From assembly GCA_943736015.1 (NCBI GenBank), contig OX031073.1, forward strand, positions 22,161,210 through 22,225,209: 64,000 nucleotides of DNA. The letters are read 5' to 3'. Below are positions 54,285 to 64,000 of this stretch, piece by piece. Numbering within the stretch: the first letter of the stretch is position 1; every line of letters begins with the position of its first letter. Origin of the DNA: Tridacna crocea. Lineage: Eukaryota; Mollusca; Bivalvia; Cardiida; Cardiidae. The notes below the pieces were generated by a model. It was not told the origin of the DNA, did not search any database, and saw only the letters and a program-made list of their open reading frames with translations. The position numbers and the translations under genes were made by a program.

Positions 54285-55647
54285 AGGATGATTTGTCCAC
54301 TTTTATCTTGTGTACCCTCTAATGTTCACATTTCTGGAGCGATACTCATGAAACTTGATCAGAACATGTTTGACTCAATGATATCTCAGAGGAGTTTGGA
54401 AATAGGTCATGTGGGGTCAAAAACTAGGTCACAGGTCAAATCTTGGAAATTCTATGTATGCTATAGTGGCCACATTTGTAGTCCCTTACTCTTGAAAGTA
54501 GGTCAGAATGTTTGTCTTTATGATACCTTGAAAAAGTTTGAAAATTAGTTATGTTGGGTTAGAAACAAGATCCCAGGGCCAAGTCGTAGAAAAATCTTGT
54601 ATATGGTCTAGAGGCCACATTTTTGGTCCAATACTTTTTGAAAATTGGTTGTCTTGATATCTTGAATGAGTGTGAAAATGTGCAATGTTGGATAAGAAAC
54701 CTGGCAATATTTTCTGTCTAACAGGTTTGAAATACGGTTGAAATGTTTGTCTGGATAATTTGACAACTGAGTTCAAAAATTGGCTGTCAAAAACTAGGTC
54801 ACTGGATCAAATCTTAGAAATACCTTATGTACATTCCAGAGGCCACATTTTCAGTTGAATGCTCTTTAAAGTTGGTCAGAATGTCTGTCATGATGATAGC
54901 TTGGATGAGTTTGAAAATGGGTCATGTCAGTTTAGACACTTTAGAGACCACATTTCCAGTCCAATAATTTTCAAATTTGTTTGGAATGTTTGTCTTGATA
55001 CCTTAGACAAGTATGAAAAGGGTCATGTTGGATAAAAAAAAAGTAGGTCACTAGGTCAGATATTGGAAAAAACTTTTGCACATACCAGAGGTTACATTTT
55101 CAGTCCAATATTCTTCAAGCTTGGTCAGAGTGTTTGTCTTGATGATATCTTGCATTAGTTTGAAAGTGGATCACTTGTAAGAAAAAAATAGGCTTCCAGG
55201 TTTAATCCTTGGAAAGCCTTATGTATGCTCTAGAGACTACATTTTCAATCCAATTTTCTTGAAATTTGCGTAGATTGTTTGTTTTGAGATTATCGTAGAC
55301 TAGGTTGATATTGTTTGTTTTGAGATTATCGTAGACTAGGTTGAATGTGTTGGATATAAAGTTAGGTCACTGGGTAATCATGGAAAAACCTTTTGTACAC
55401 CCTACAGGCCACATTTTCTTTCAAACAAATGAAAGTTTTTCAGAACGTTTGTCTGGACAATTTCTACATGTTGAGTAGGCTAGAGACAAATTCAAGAAAA
55501 AGCTTGTGTGCTCTCTAGAGGCCATATTTGAAAGTCCAAGACTAATGAGTGTTTGTCAGAATATCTCTTAAGAGATTGAAAATGGGTCATGTTTGATCCA
55601 AAGGCTCAGGTAACCTACTTTAGGGTTATCATGGCCCTCTTGTTTGG
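54285..55647 (+). mobile_element. Array element of the GCTCACC type, hairpin end missing
   Basis: Nine diverged ~145-bp units end with CTCAGGTAACC..ATCATGGCCCTCTTGTT at 55600-55647. No starting hairpin is seen; the left border meets a decayed MITE at 54132-54275. Confidence 0.75.
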
Positions 55648-55764
55648 CAGCTATTTACTTCCCATGTCAGTTGGATTTTTAAATGATATAACATAACATG
55701 TCAAGAAGGGTAACAAGTTACTTCAAAACCTGTCATTAGATTGCGGAATGTTGCATAGCTCACT

Positions 55765-56971
55765 CGGGGCTCGGAATTAACTTTTTTACTAGCAAGAATT
55801 GATGCTCACTAGCAAATTTGGCTGAATTTTTAATGTTCATTAAAATGAATGTCGAAAAGATAGAAAGATTAGTTGGTGCCCAGTGGGATGATATGTATTC
55901 AATATTCTGTAATACTGTTAATTGAGCGGGTTCTCTTGATGTTATTTATTTATTAAAAGGAATTTACTCACATTTGATTTTTCTATTGACTTTTTTGTTA
56001 CAAATTCATAATTATTGTACTGTTTTTCTTTCATGAATAAATTGTTTACCATGATTAACAAAGTTCAGAGCTAAGATTAGGATTGTCTTCAAACCAATCA
56101 CAACTGGGTCCACTCTCTTGCACTCCGGATAATTCCCATTCATGGTTAGAGTAACGAAGGACAACTCTGCTCAGAGATTGAATTTGGTCATTACAGTTGG
56201 TAAACCAGGGTCCAAAAAATTCCAGAAAAGGCCTTGTCCTGTAGGAAAAGTGACTTTGAAAAAACACTTGCCTTACTTAGATCTACACTCGTCCGACAAA
56301 AAAAATTCTTTCAAAATTGGACTCTGATGGTTTTTTTTTTTACAGACGAAACGGTTACATTACACTGAACCATAAATACTAGGTCTATAAAACCGGTATC
56401 AATTATCCGGCTAAGTTACAGAAATCAATAAAGCCAAAACAACACAGTTTTTCAAAACGGTATGGGGAAAGTATTTGCTTTAATCTTGATATTGTCACTT
56501 CAATAATTAGCAAAGTCGCTCATATTGAATTAGGTCCACCCAGAGCATATTCCGAGGTTTTCGTTTGCAATGAAAGGTCCCGGGTTGTATCATTAAGCTG
56601 ACTTGAAACTCGTCTATATTTGGGGGCGGGAACCAGCATGTTTCATGTTTCTGTTTCAGAATTTGATTTCTTGAATACCCTTGATTTGCTTATTCAATAA
56701 TTGAATGCCATTTTGTCTTGTGTAAGTTACATATTCATCTGAAAACCTTCTTTTACTATCTCCTGTTCACCACTCGTCATATGGGCAGTATGGCAGATAT
56801 TACACTCGTCCTCATCCATTTCTTACTTGTAAATATGAGTGGATTTTTTGGACTCTACAAACAAATTTTCATTTGTACTCGCAAAAAAATACTAGTGGTC
56901 GTAAAATCTACTTGCAAAATCAGTTTTCCACTTGCATTTTGCGAGTTTGCTAGTGTTAATTTCGAGCCCTG
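55765..56971. mobile_element. ~1.2-kb hAT-like element with GGGCTCGAAATTAAC ends
   Basis: Left end CGGGGCTCGGAATTAAC and right end GTTAATTTCGAGCCCTG form a terminal inverted repeat. CAGGGCTCGAAATTAAC-type ends are, as far as I recall, common in animal hAT transposons. The flanks share only about TCACY. No transposase frame is visible; the frames at 56055-56327 and 56718-56999 are unremarkable. Confidence 0.6.
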
Positions 56972-57260
56972 TCACCCGAGCACCAAGTGCTTATGGTGAG
57001 CTTATGTGTTCATGGTGTGTCCATCATCTGTCACACTGTTAAAAGCTACATTTTCAATCCATTTCTTATGAAACTCCTTCAGAATGTCTTGATGTTCTTG
57101 GACGAAATAAAAGAGAGGTCATGTGGGGTTAAAAACTAGGTCACTTTGTCAGATCTGAGAAAAACCTGGTGTATGCTGTAGAGGGCGTGCTGTAGAGACC
57201 TCTTTTTAAGTCCAATACTAGTGAAACTTGCTCAGAATGTTTGCACTGATAATATCTCTG
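56972..57260 (+). mobile_element. GCTCACC-type element split in its hairpin by another insertion
   Basis: AGCTCACT at 55757-55764 and TCACCCGAGCACCAAGTGC at 56972 are the two halves of one terminal hairpin. Two units follow before similarity fades. Confidence 0.65.
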
Positions 57261-57264
57261 ATGA

Positions 57265-58190
57265 GTTTGAAATTCAGATGGGGCAATATCATCGATGCAT
57301 CAGTACATTGTGATATTATTGCTAGCGATAGTATTTCAAAATACTTGCTCTTTGTATTGATACTTGGTGATACATTTACATCATGTCTTAAACATATATC
57401 AGAAAGATAGCGGTGCATTTTTCGCCACTTACGCCTATAAAAATTGTTAATTCGAATAGCACATGCACACAATAAAAACCATTTACGCAGATACCTCTTG
57501 TCAAGTGAATTGGGGATGAATCTCAAAGATTCGAGCTGTAAAAATTGGCTTTATATTTAGTCCAGCCATTTAGATTTATTTGAAATTGAGTTTGTTACTG
57601 CTAGGAGCCGAGTTAGTCAGGGCCAAAAGATACTGATTTATCATTGACATAAGCAGTCATTACCCTTCTTCACCGTATATCATCGACTCCGGAACTGGGT
57701 ACCAGCTGAAGCGATGACAAGCAAATACTGGCCATGTCCAGGGTAAGAAAATTCTTAATTTTGAGGCTCTGTCGCGGTATTATGAATTAATGAGAATGCC
57801 AGCACTTATGGAACATATTTATGTTCGAAATGCACAAGAAATTCCTTGAAAATGAGTTTAATGTCACTTTTTATTGTAAAATGAGCTGCCTGGTACTGCC
57901 TAAAATATATGTCATCGTCAAAACCAACCTGTTATTTTACAAACGATTGTAACAAATTTCAATCCATGATTATCCATATAAATTCCAGTCACTGCTGCAT
58001 GTATGTTATCAATAGTTTTGTCCAAACACTAATGGATCTCGATAAAAACATGATAAAACTCGGAAAGTTCGAGTATGGCAACTTGCGACAATGCAAAAAA
58101 TACTGGACGGCGTCTTGCTAGCTAACTGTATGGCGATTTATTTTGAAAAGAATAAAATTTAACGCTGTAGCGCGAAAGGGTATTATTACT
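57265..58190. other. Stretch with no supported gene
   Basis: Contains GATACTGATTTATC-like A/T-rich sequence and short frames on both strands without motifs. TATCATCGACTCCGGAACT at 57678-57696 recurs inverted near 61086. Confidence 0.35.
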
Positions 58191-58192
58191 AT

Positions 58193-58337
58193 AATGTTAT
58201 TAATCAAGTGAGTTCTTATTGGCCCAGTTATAGGTCGGAGGGCAACCGTATTGGCCCGAGGCCGAAGGCCTTGGGCCAATACCGCTGGCCGAGGACCTGT
58301 AACTGGTCCAATACGAACTCACTTGATTAATGACATT
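58193..58337. repeat. Foldback, ~145 bp
   Basis: The arms start TTAATCAAGTGAGTTC and end GAACTCACTTGATTAA, with GGCCCGAGGCCGAAGGCCTTGG near the centre (pairing given here as two palindromes). Confidence 0.8.
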
Positions 58338-58401
58338 TTTATTAATTAATTGTTGGCACAGAATCAATATGACAACCTAAGAGAAGTGAAAGCAGGGTTT
58401 T

Positions 58402-58715
58402 CTAGTCACATTTCTTACTTCGTATAGTATACAGGTCGTGACCCCGGCTTAATACGACTTGACCTCCGATCAATACAGTTGACCTCGTATCAATATTGAT
58501 GACCGGCGACCAATACAAAAATCCTTGAAAATGATTGGTCTGAAGTAAGCGCAGACGCTCACATGACTGAACTTTTGACCAATCATTTTCAAGGATTTCT
58601 GTATTGGTCGTGGGTTATCAATACTGATACGAGGTCAACTGTATTGATCGGCGGTCAAGTTGTATTAAGCCAGGGTCACAACCTGTATACTATACGAAGT
58701 AAGAAATGTGACTAG
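58402..58715. repeat. Foldback, ~314 bp with ~130-bp arms
   Basis: The arms begin CTAGTCACATTTCTTACTTC and end with the complement, and contain repeated TTGACC(T/G)..CAATA motifs. The central part has CAATCATTTTCAAGG and its complement. Confidence 0.88.
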
Positions 58716-59028
58716 TATCGCGTGGACCGGTTTCCATGTATAGTTAATTAATAATAATTAGCATCAATAATAATTAGCCCTCTTGTTACTAATTAGAACT
58801 ACGTTCATAATTGCCACCATATTGAAATATAACTTATTTATTGGAGGATGGTGCTGTTTAAAAGAAAAAGTACAAGGCTGGACTGTCCCATGCCTTACCA
58901 ATACCCTTACTGCTGCGATTCATGGTGTCCTTTTCTAATGTAACCGTAACTTTTTGCCTTTCCATGACGTCAGAATGCTGAATATGTTTTTCGTCCTCAT
59001 TAATCCATTCCCACACAATCCCGACTTT

Positions 59029-60555
59029 TTAGCTCGCCGGAGCACAACGTGTTCAAGGGGAGCTTTTAGGGTCGCCTGGTTTTCGTTGTCCGTCGTCCGT
59101 CAACTGGTGCGACAGTGCGTTATGCGTCGTCAACAATTCTTTAAACATGCAACTCCTCCTAAACTGCTGGGCCAATTTGGACCAAACTTACATGTGGCTT
59201 GAGTGTTGCTTGGAAGATCCTCTTTCAGAATGTTCACAGAATTTGATTCCATCAAAAACTCTGGCTGCCATGGCAACCAAATGGAATTTTCTAGGAACTT
59301 CTTTAAAACTTTTCTCCTGAAATCGCTGGTCGAATTATGAAATAATTTCACAGAGACGTTCCTTGGGTGACCTTTTCAAAAATTGTTCGTGAAATTTTGA
59401 TCCGTCAAGAAACGTGAATGGGGGCTACTTGCACTATACAGAAATGACGAAATTCATAAAAATTATTCTTCTTTGAAACCGCTGGTCAGATTTTGAAATG
59501 ATTTCACGGAGATGTTCCTTGGATGACACTTTTTAAATATTGTTCGGGAAATTTCGATCTGTCAAAAAATGTGGCTCTGGTGAATGGGGCCTACTTGCAG
59601 TAGGCCTATACGGAAATGAAGAAATTATTGAAAATTCCCCTTCACTGAAACTGCTGGTCAGATTAATAATTTTACACATATGTTCCTTTGGTGACCTTTT
59701 TCAAAATTGTTCGCGAAGTTTTGATCTGTCAAGAAACATGGTTCTGGTGAATGGAGGCCTCTTGCAATATACAGAAATGAAGGACTTTTTAAAATTTCTT
59801 CTTCTCTGAAACCGCGGGTCAGATTTTGAAATAATTTCACAGAAATGTTCCTTTGGTGATCCTCTTCAAATATTGTTTGCAAAATTTTGATTCGTTGAGA
59901 AACATGGCTCTGGGGAATGGGGGCTACTTGCACTATACGGAAATGAAGAAATTGTTAAAGATTCTTTTTCTCTGAAATCGCTGGTCAGATTTTGAAATGA
60001 TTTCACACAGATGTTCTTTGGGTGGCCCATTTTAAATGCTGTTTGCAAATTTTTTATCCGTCCAGCAGAGACATGGCTCTGTTTAATGGGGGCTACTTGC
60101 ACTATAGAGTAAGAAGAAATTCTTAAAAATTATTGTTCTCTGAAATGGCTGGTCAAAATAATTTCATAGAAATGATCCTTGGATCACCCTTTTCACAAAG
60201 TGTTTGTGAAATTTTGATCCTTCAAAAAACAACAGCCATTTGTTGGTACCTGCAGGTGGTGCTCTTGTTTGACTTATATTATTAGTTACTATCGAGCATG
60301 TGTTATTCTTCAAGAAATTGTCCTTGGGTGATCTATCCAAAAATTTATTTGCAAAATTCTGATTCATCAAATCATTGCTGTGGTGATGATTGTATGGGTG
60401 GTGACATATTTTGAAATGACTTTCAGTGACCTTTTCAAAAGCGCTTGGAAGTTAAATACCTCACCCCACCACACACACACACACAAAAGGGCTATGGTTT
60501 CTCTCAAAAACGCAGGTGAGCGATTCAAAGCCATCTTAGCCCTCTTGAAGACTCG
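59029..60555 (+). mobile_element. Array element with ~165-bp units and GCTCACC-type ends
   Basis: The start is AGCTCGCCGGAGCAC..GGGGAGCT with a GTCCGTCGTCCGTC run at 59084-59100; the end is CAGGTGAGCGATTC..CCATCTTAGCCCTCTTG. Seven units have GCTGGTCAGATTTTGAAAT at 59322, 59479, 59650, 59811, 59979 and 60145. The inside sequence is unlike the 145-bp units. Confidence 0.8.
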
Positions 60556-61160
60556 GGACAATACCTGCAAATGAAGGGCATTAGAACCTGCAACGTGATA
60601 AAAGAATACGTCAAAATTGACTTTTATCCTGCATCGCACGTGTGTAAGTTGCCGTACAGTTAATTTAATAAAATTTTCATGTTGCTGTACACAGAACAAT
60701 CAAGTCGCCGTACTCCCCAGGATTATTGTTTTCGACAATAATTCAGTCAAATCTTGATTGTTGCATATGAAACTTATACCGAAGTCAATTTCAAATGTCC
60801 GGAATATTCTGATGTTAAAAACAAAGGGTAAAAAGCTTTGTAACAACGAAAACCGATCGATTTTCGATGAGATATAGTTTTTTGAGCAGTACCAACTAGT
60901 AGGATTTTGCTGTTTTTTGCAGCATGCAAGAATACTATTTTCGATCCACAAACATGGACAACAGTTAGACATCTCTAAACACAGATGCTTGTACTTTCAA
61001 GGGAAGACACTCATTAAAAAACACTCTAAGAAATGATTTATTTCCGTGCGATCACTGCCTTTTGTATCGATAAGCTGGTACCAAGTTCCGGAGTCGATGA
61101 TACAGGGTGTTCTTATATAAACAACTTTACAACAGTGGATGCTGAACCAAAAAATGAGCA
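60556..61160. other. Stretch with no supported gene, next to the inverted element
   Basis: A 90-codon - frame (60700-60972) is Cys-rich at its start but has no recognised domain. AGTTCCGGAGTCGATGATA at 61084-61102 is the counterpart of 57678-57696, suggesting a small dispersed repeat. Confidence 0.3.
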
Positions 61161-61162
61161 TG

Positions 61163-62533
61163 ATTATAGGGTTGAGTGCATATTTTTGTGTTTTCATCGA
61201 GATATAAAATGCAATTGCCTTATTACATGGCAAATAAGGCCCAAAGGGCGTTATGTTAAGCCATGTAATAAGGCAATTGCATTTTATATCTCGATGAAAA
61301 CACAAAAATATGCACTCAACCCTTATAATTGCACTCACTGTTCACTTAAATCACTTTTCGAAAATGATATACAGAAAAAAATCACGGACAAATACGACAG
61401 TAAATACGAGTTGATTTCTTTCGCGGATATTAGGTAGAACGGGCATGAATACACAATCAATTTTTAGCTTTTCAACATATTTTTTCAGTCGAAGGCGGCC
61501 ATTTTGCTGGCATTGAAATCATACTTTCGATGATTCGTCGAACAGAATTTAAGAATAAAATAATTATGTAGATCCATATGAACAATACAATCAACTATCT
61601 AAACTTGAGGCTAGGTGGTCGATGTGTTCTTTCGAGTGACCCTTTTCATAGATAATTTGTAAAGAATATGCGTACATACCATCGGCAGATCTGTTCTTGA
61701 TGAGTATCTATCTGTTTCCGATATAAGACTTGGTCTATCCTAAATTTCTTGTAAGATATGAATCGAATGACGCCAACGTTTTGTGACCCACTTATTAGAA
61801 CATAAAAACAGTGTCGCAGCTGTTAATTTTTCAATATGTAATTTTATGGTTTCCCAGTTCTAAGCTTGCTTCTAATATCGTTCCTATCACGCCAACATTT
61901 AAAAAATTCTTAACACAGTGTAGTCACTTCTTTCCATCCTTTCTCCAACAGTTCTTTCACTATATAGCTACAATCCATCAAATCCATGATAACTTTTTTC
62001 TGGTCAATAGCATTTTTTTAACCTAATCCTCGCAATAAAAAAGTTTTAACTCCGTCATGAAACAAATCAAATTCATTTATGCCAGAGTGATTTTTCCGTT
62101 TACACAGTGTGCTAAATTTAACTCCGTGACCCTGGCTTCATAGAAATTGATCGCTGACATATTGAATGATGTAACTGCTGACGTCGACCATTCAGACTCT
62201 TTATTCACTGTTGGCATAGTGTATTTTTTTTTTAGGGTGCAAATAAAGTTAAACACGCATCATTTTGTCAAGGTTTATTTTGTTAGTTTCCTTTTTGCAA
62301 GTTTTTTACAGAAAAAGAAATCGGTCTTTTTCCATGTGACTGATTCAGCAGTGGAACTCTAAATATAGCCCATAAACAGTTTGCATGAAATCTAAAATTA
62401 GATTCCAACAACAATTTGGAAAAACCGAAAGTAGTGCTATTGCGTTTCATCGAAAAATAACATGCAGGTTTTTTCATCACATGACCCGATTCTGACCAAT
62501 CAAAAAACGATTTTACACCATGAGTGCAATTAT
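61163..62533 (-). mobile_element. ~1.35-kb element copy 2, inverted relative to copy 1
   Basis: The hairpin comes first (61166-61325), then a body from 61325 (ATAATTGCACTC) to 62533 (GAGTGCAATTAT). Similarity to 19020-20362 read on the other strand is high throughout, with small indels. The frames at 61811-62026 and 62147-62362 lie in unrelated positions of the same repeat and do not look like proteins. Confidence 0.75.
61166..61325. repeat. Long hairpin of the ~1.35-kb element, copy 2
   Basis: Arms of about 64 bases (61167-61230 and 61261-61325) are almost perfect reverse complements around a 30-base spacer. Outer ends read GGGTTGAGTGCA and TGCACTCAACCC. Confidence 0.85.
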
Positions 62534-62665
62534 TGGTGTTTAAATCCCTTTCATTGAAGCATTTTAGATTTGTCAAGTCGTGACAAGAGTAAAGTTATAT
62601 GCCTCGATTGCAATTTTATCTTAAAGTACAAGTATGCTGGCAACACCACTAACAGGGTGGTTTAT

Positions 62666-62892
62666 TTAAATCTCTGCCAAATGACAAAGTTTTAGACCTG
62701 TCCAAATTGAAAGCATTTGCAGACAACAAAATAAATGTGATCTGAAAATTGAAATATATTGAAGAAAGAAGAGAAAACTGTGTGGGAAAAGGAGATTGCT
62801 GGTTACCAGCATTTTCTCCTTTTCCAACCTTGTTTTCGCAAGGCTTCTTTATCAGGGTTGTTAAAAGTTAGGATTGTGTGGTAAAGGGTTAA
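62666..62892 (+). mobile_element. TTAA hairpin MITE (family A)
   Basis: TTAAATCTCTGCCAAATGAC to GTGGTAAAGGGTTAA; its right TTAA is shared with the next copy in opposite orientation. Confidence 0.88.
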
Positions 62893-63116
62893 CTCCTTAC
62901 CACACAATCTGGACCTTTAACAACCCTGAGAAAGAAGCCTATAGAAAACATTGTGGGAAAAGGAAATAATGCTAGTTACCAGCATTTTCTCCTTGTCCCA
63001 CAATGTTTTCTACTGTATCAAGGACAAATTTTGCCATTTGAGCTATCTTTAATTTTTGTCTACAAATGCTTTCAATTTAGACCACTCTATAATGTTGTCA
63101 TTTGGTAAAGAGTTAA
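62889..63116 (-). mobile_element. TTAA hairpin MITE (family A), 228 bp
   Basis: TTAACTCCTTACCACACAAT to TTTGGTAAAGAGTTAA. Confidence 0.9.
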
Positions 63117-63419
63117 AGAGGCACCATCCCAATACAATTCGGCCTCTATTTTTCCACTGATCAGCTTGAAGGCAACTTAAAGCTCACAAAAATGTCCTCA
63201 AGAGTCATTATTTCAATCAAAACCATTACTGTTTTATTGAACAGATAACTTTTATTTTCATTTATGGAAATAGTGTTGTACAACAAAAGTCATATTTACT
63301 AAATAATACAAGGTAAGTCTGTACCAATTAAATATTTTGCTACTATATCATATTGCCTGTCTGGTATAGTATCTCAATAGTATGCGATAATATAGCGACA
63401 AAGTTTTCTTGGCTATACC

Positions 63420-64000
63420 CAGCTCTTAAGTTGAAAATGGGTCAGGTCAGGTGAAAAACTAGGTCACTTGGTGACATCTCAGAAAAACCTTGTATACTCT
63501 AGAGGTCATATTTTCAGTCAAATACTCTTGAAAGTTGATCAGAATGTTTGTTTTGAAATGTTGGATGACTTTGAAAGTGGGTCATTTAACCCTTTACTAC
63601 ACAAGCCTGAATTTTAACGACCCTAAGAAAGAAAGCTTTTGAAAACATTGTATGAAAAGGAGAAAATGCTGGTTGCCAGCATTTTTCCTTTTCCCACTAT
63701 TTTCTGCCTTCCAAAATCAAATTCAAATTTTAGAGTCACATTTATTTTGTGATCTGCAATAGCTTTAAAATTGGACAAGTCTAAAATTTTGTTGTTTGGT
63801 AAAGAGTTAAGTTCAATAACTATGTCAGTAGGTCAGATATTAGAAAAAACCTTGTGTATGCTGTGGAGGTTATGATATTATTTGAATACTCATGAAACTG
63901 CTCAGTACATTTTTCTTGAAAATTTCCAGTACTGATTTAAAAAAAAAGATCCTGTCAGGTCAATAAACTAGGTCACTTGGTCAAGTATTGCAAAAACTTT
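63420..64000 (+). mobile_element. GCTCACC-type array running off the window, with a MITE inside
   Basis: Units with CTAGGTCACTTGGT and AACCTTGTGTATGCT occur at 63430-63585 and resume at 63811-64000 on either side of a TTAA MITE. Confidence 0.7.
63586..63810 (-). mobile_element. TTAA hairpin MITE (family A), inside a tandem array
   Basis: TTAACCCTTTACTACACAAG to TTTGGTAAAGAGTTAA; splits an array unit at 63585/63811. Confidence 0.9.

Larger units (their letters stand above)
42188..64000 (+). other. WAC: WAC intron 7, open to the end of the window
   Basis: No exon that continues WAC was recognised after the donor at 42188. The missing part of the protein in vertebrates is long, rich in S/T/P, and ends in a coiled coil; none of the + strand frames here shows that. 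The stretch is therefore best read as one intron of at least 21.8 kb filled with repeats, although a small exon could be hidden and a gene break cannot be excluded. Confidence 0.5.

Noticed and set aside
57228..57526. Overlapping frames on both strands
   Set aside because: No motif, and part lies in a decayed array unit.
61033..61437. 134-codon frame across the inverted element
   Set aside because: It crosses the long hairpin, and the mirror-like peptide repeats come from the palindrome.

Overview
The window is eukaryotic nuclear DNA. Everything points to an animal, most likely a heterodont bivalve mollusc: the one real gene has long introns with GT-AG junctions, the rest is AT-rich and crowded with small hairpin transposons, and several repeats (hairpin ends reading AGCTCACC..GGTGAGCT, ATACCCC hairpins followed by CCGT runs) resemble repeats I associate with clam and mussel genomes. 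The species cannot be fixed from the sequence alone.

The only conventional gene I can support is the 5' part of WAC (WW domain-containing adapter with coiled coil), on the + strand. Seven coding exons lie between 31047 and 42187 and join in frame at every junction to give 291 complete codons: a conserved N-terminus starting MVMYARK, a 34-nt micro-exon, S/N-rich low-complexity segments, and a WW domain at residues about 131-164. The rest of the gene, including the C-terminal coiled coil, is not recognisable before 64000, so the seventh intron is apparently longer than 21.8 kb.

The other 50 kb or more is transposon-derived. (1) About 50 copies or fragments of a ~229-bp element bounded by TTAA, with short terminal repeats (CCCTTTACCA-like) and a central palindrome of about 60 bp; this fits a non-autonomous piggyBac-like MITE. 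Neighbours often share one TTAA, giving chains. Three further TTAA-bounded hairpin families use other hairpins. (2) Elements with two hairpin ends enclosing tandem arrays of 145- to 170-bp units (1.3-4.7, 4.7-6.0, 9.1-11.0, 25.4-29.9, 43.0-43.7, 52.7-57.3, 59.0-60.6 and 63.4-64.0 kb); one inserted without a target duplication, which fits the Helentron-associated (HINE, 'pearl'-like) class. (3) A LINE with an intact 854-codon reverse transcriptase frame on the - strand at 21558-24122 but no endonuclease. (4) tRNA-derived SINEs, two with clear target duplications. (5) Two inverted copies of a ~1.35-kb element at 19.0-20.4 and 61.2-62.5 kb. (6) Two hAT-like short elements and several large foldbacks.

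Layout: 1-4.7 kb hairpin fragments and a tandem-array element nested in an older array; 4.7-6 kb a second array; 6.6-18.6 kb a dense MITE district with SINEs; 19-21 kb the first long inverted copy and a foldback nested in a MITE; 21.3-24.1 kb the LINE; 25-30 kb tandem arrays; 31-42.2 kb WAC with MITE-filled introns; 42.2-64 kb the long WAC intron (or intergenic DNA) with arrays, hAT-like elements, foldbacks and the second inverted copy.
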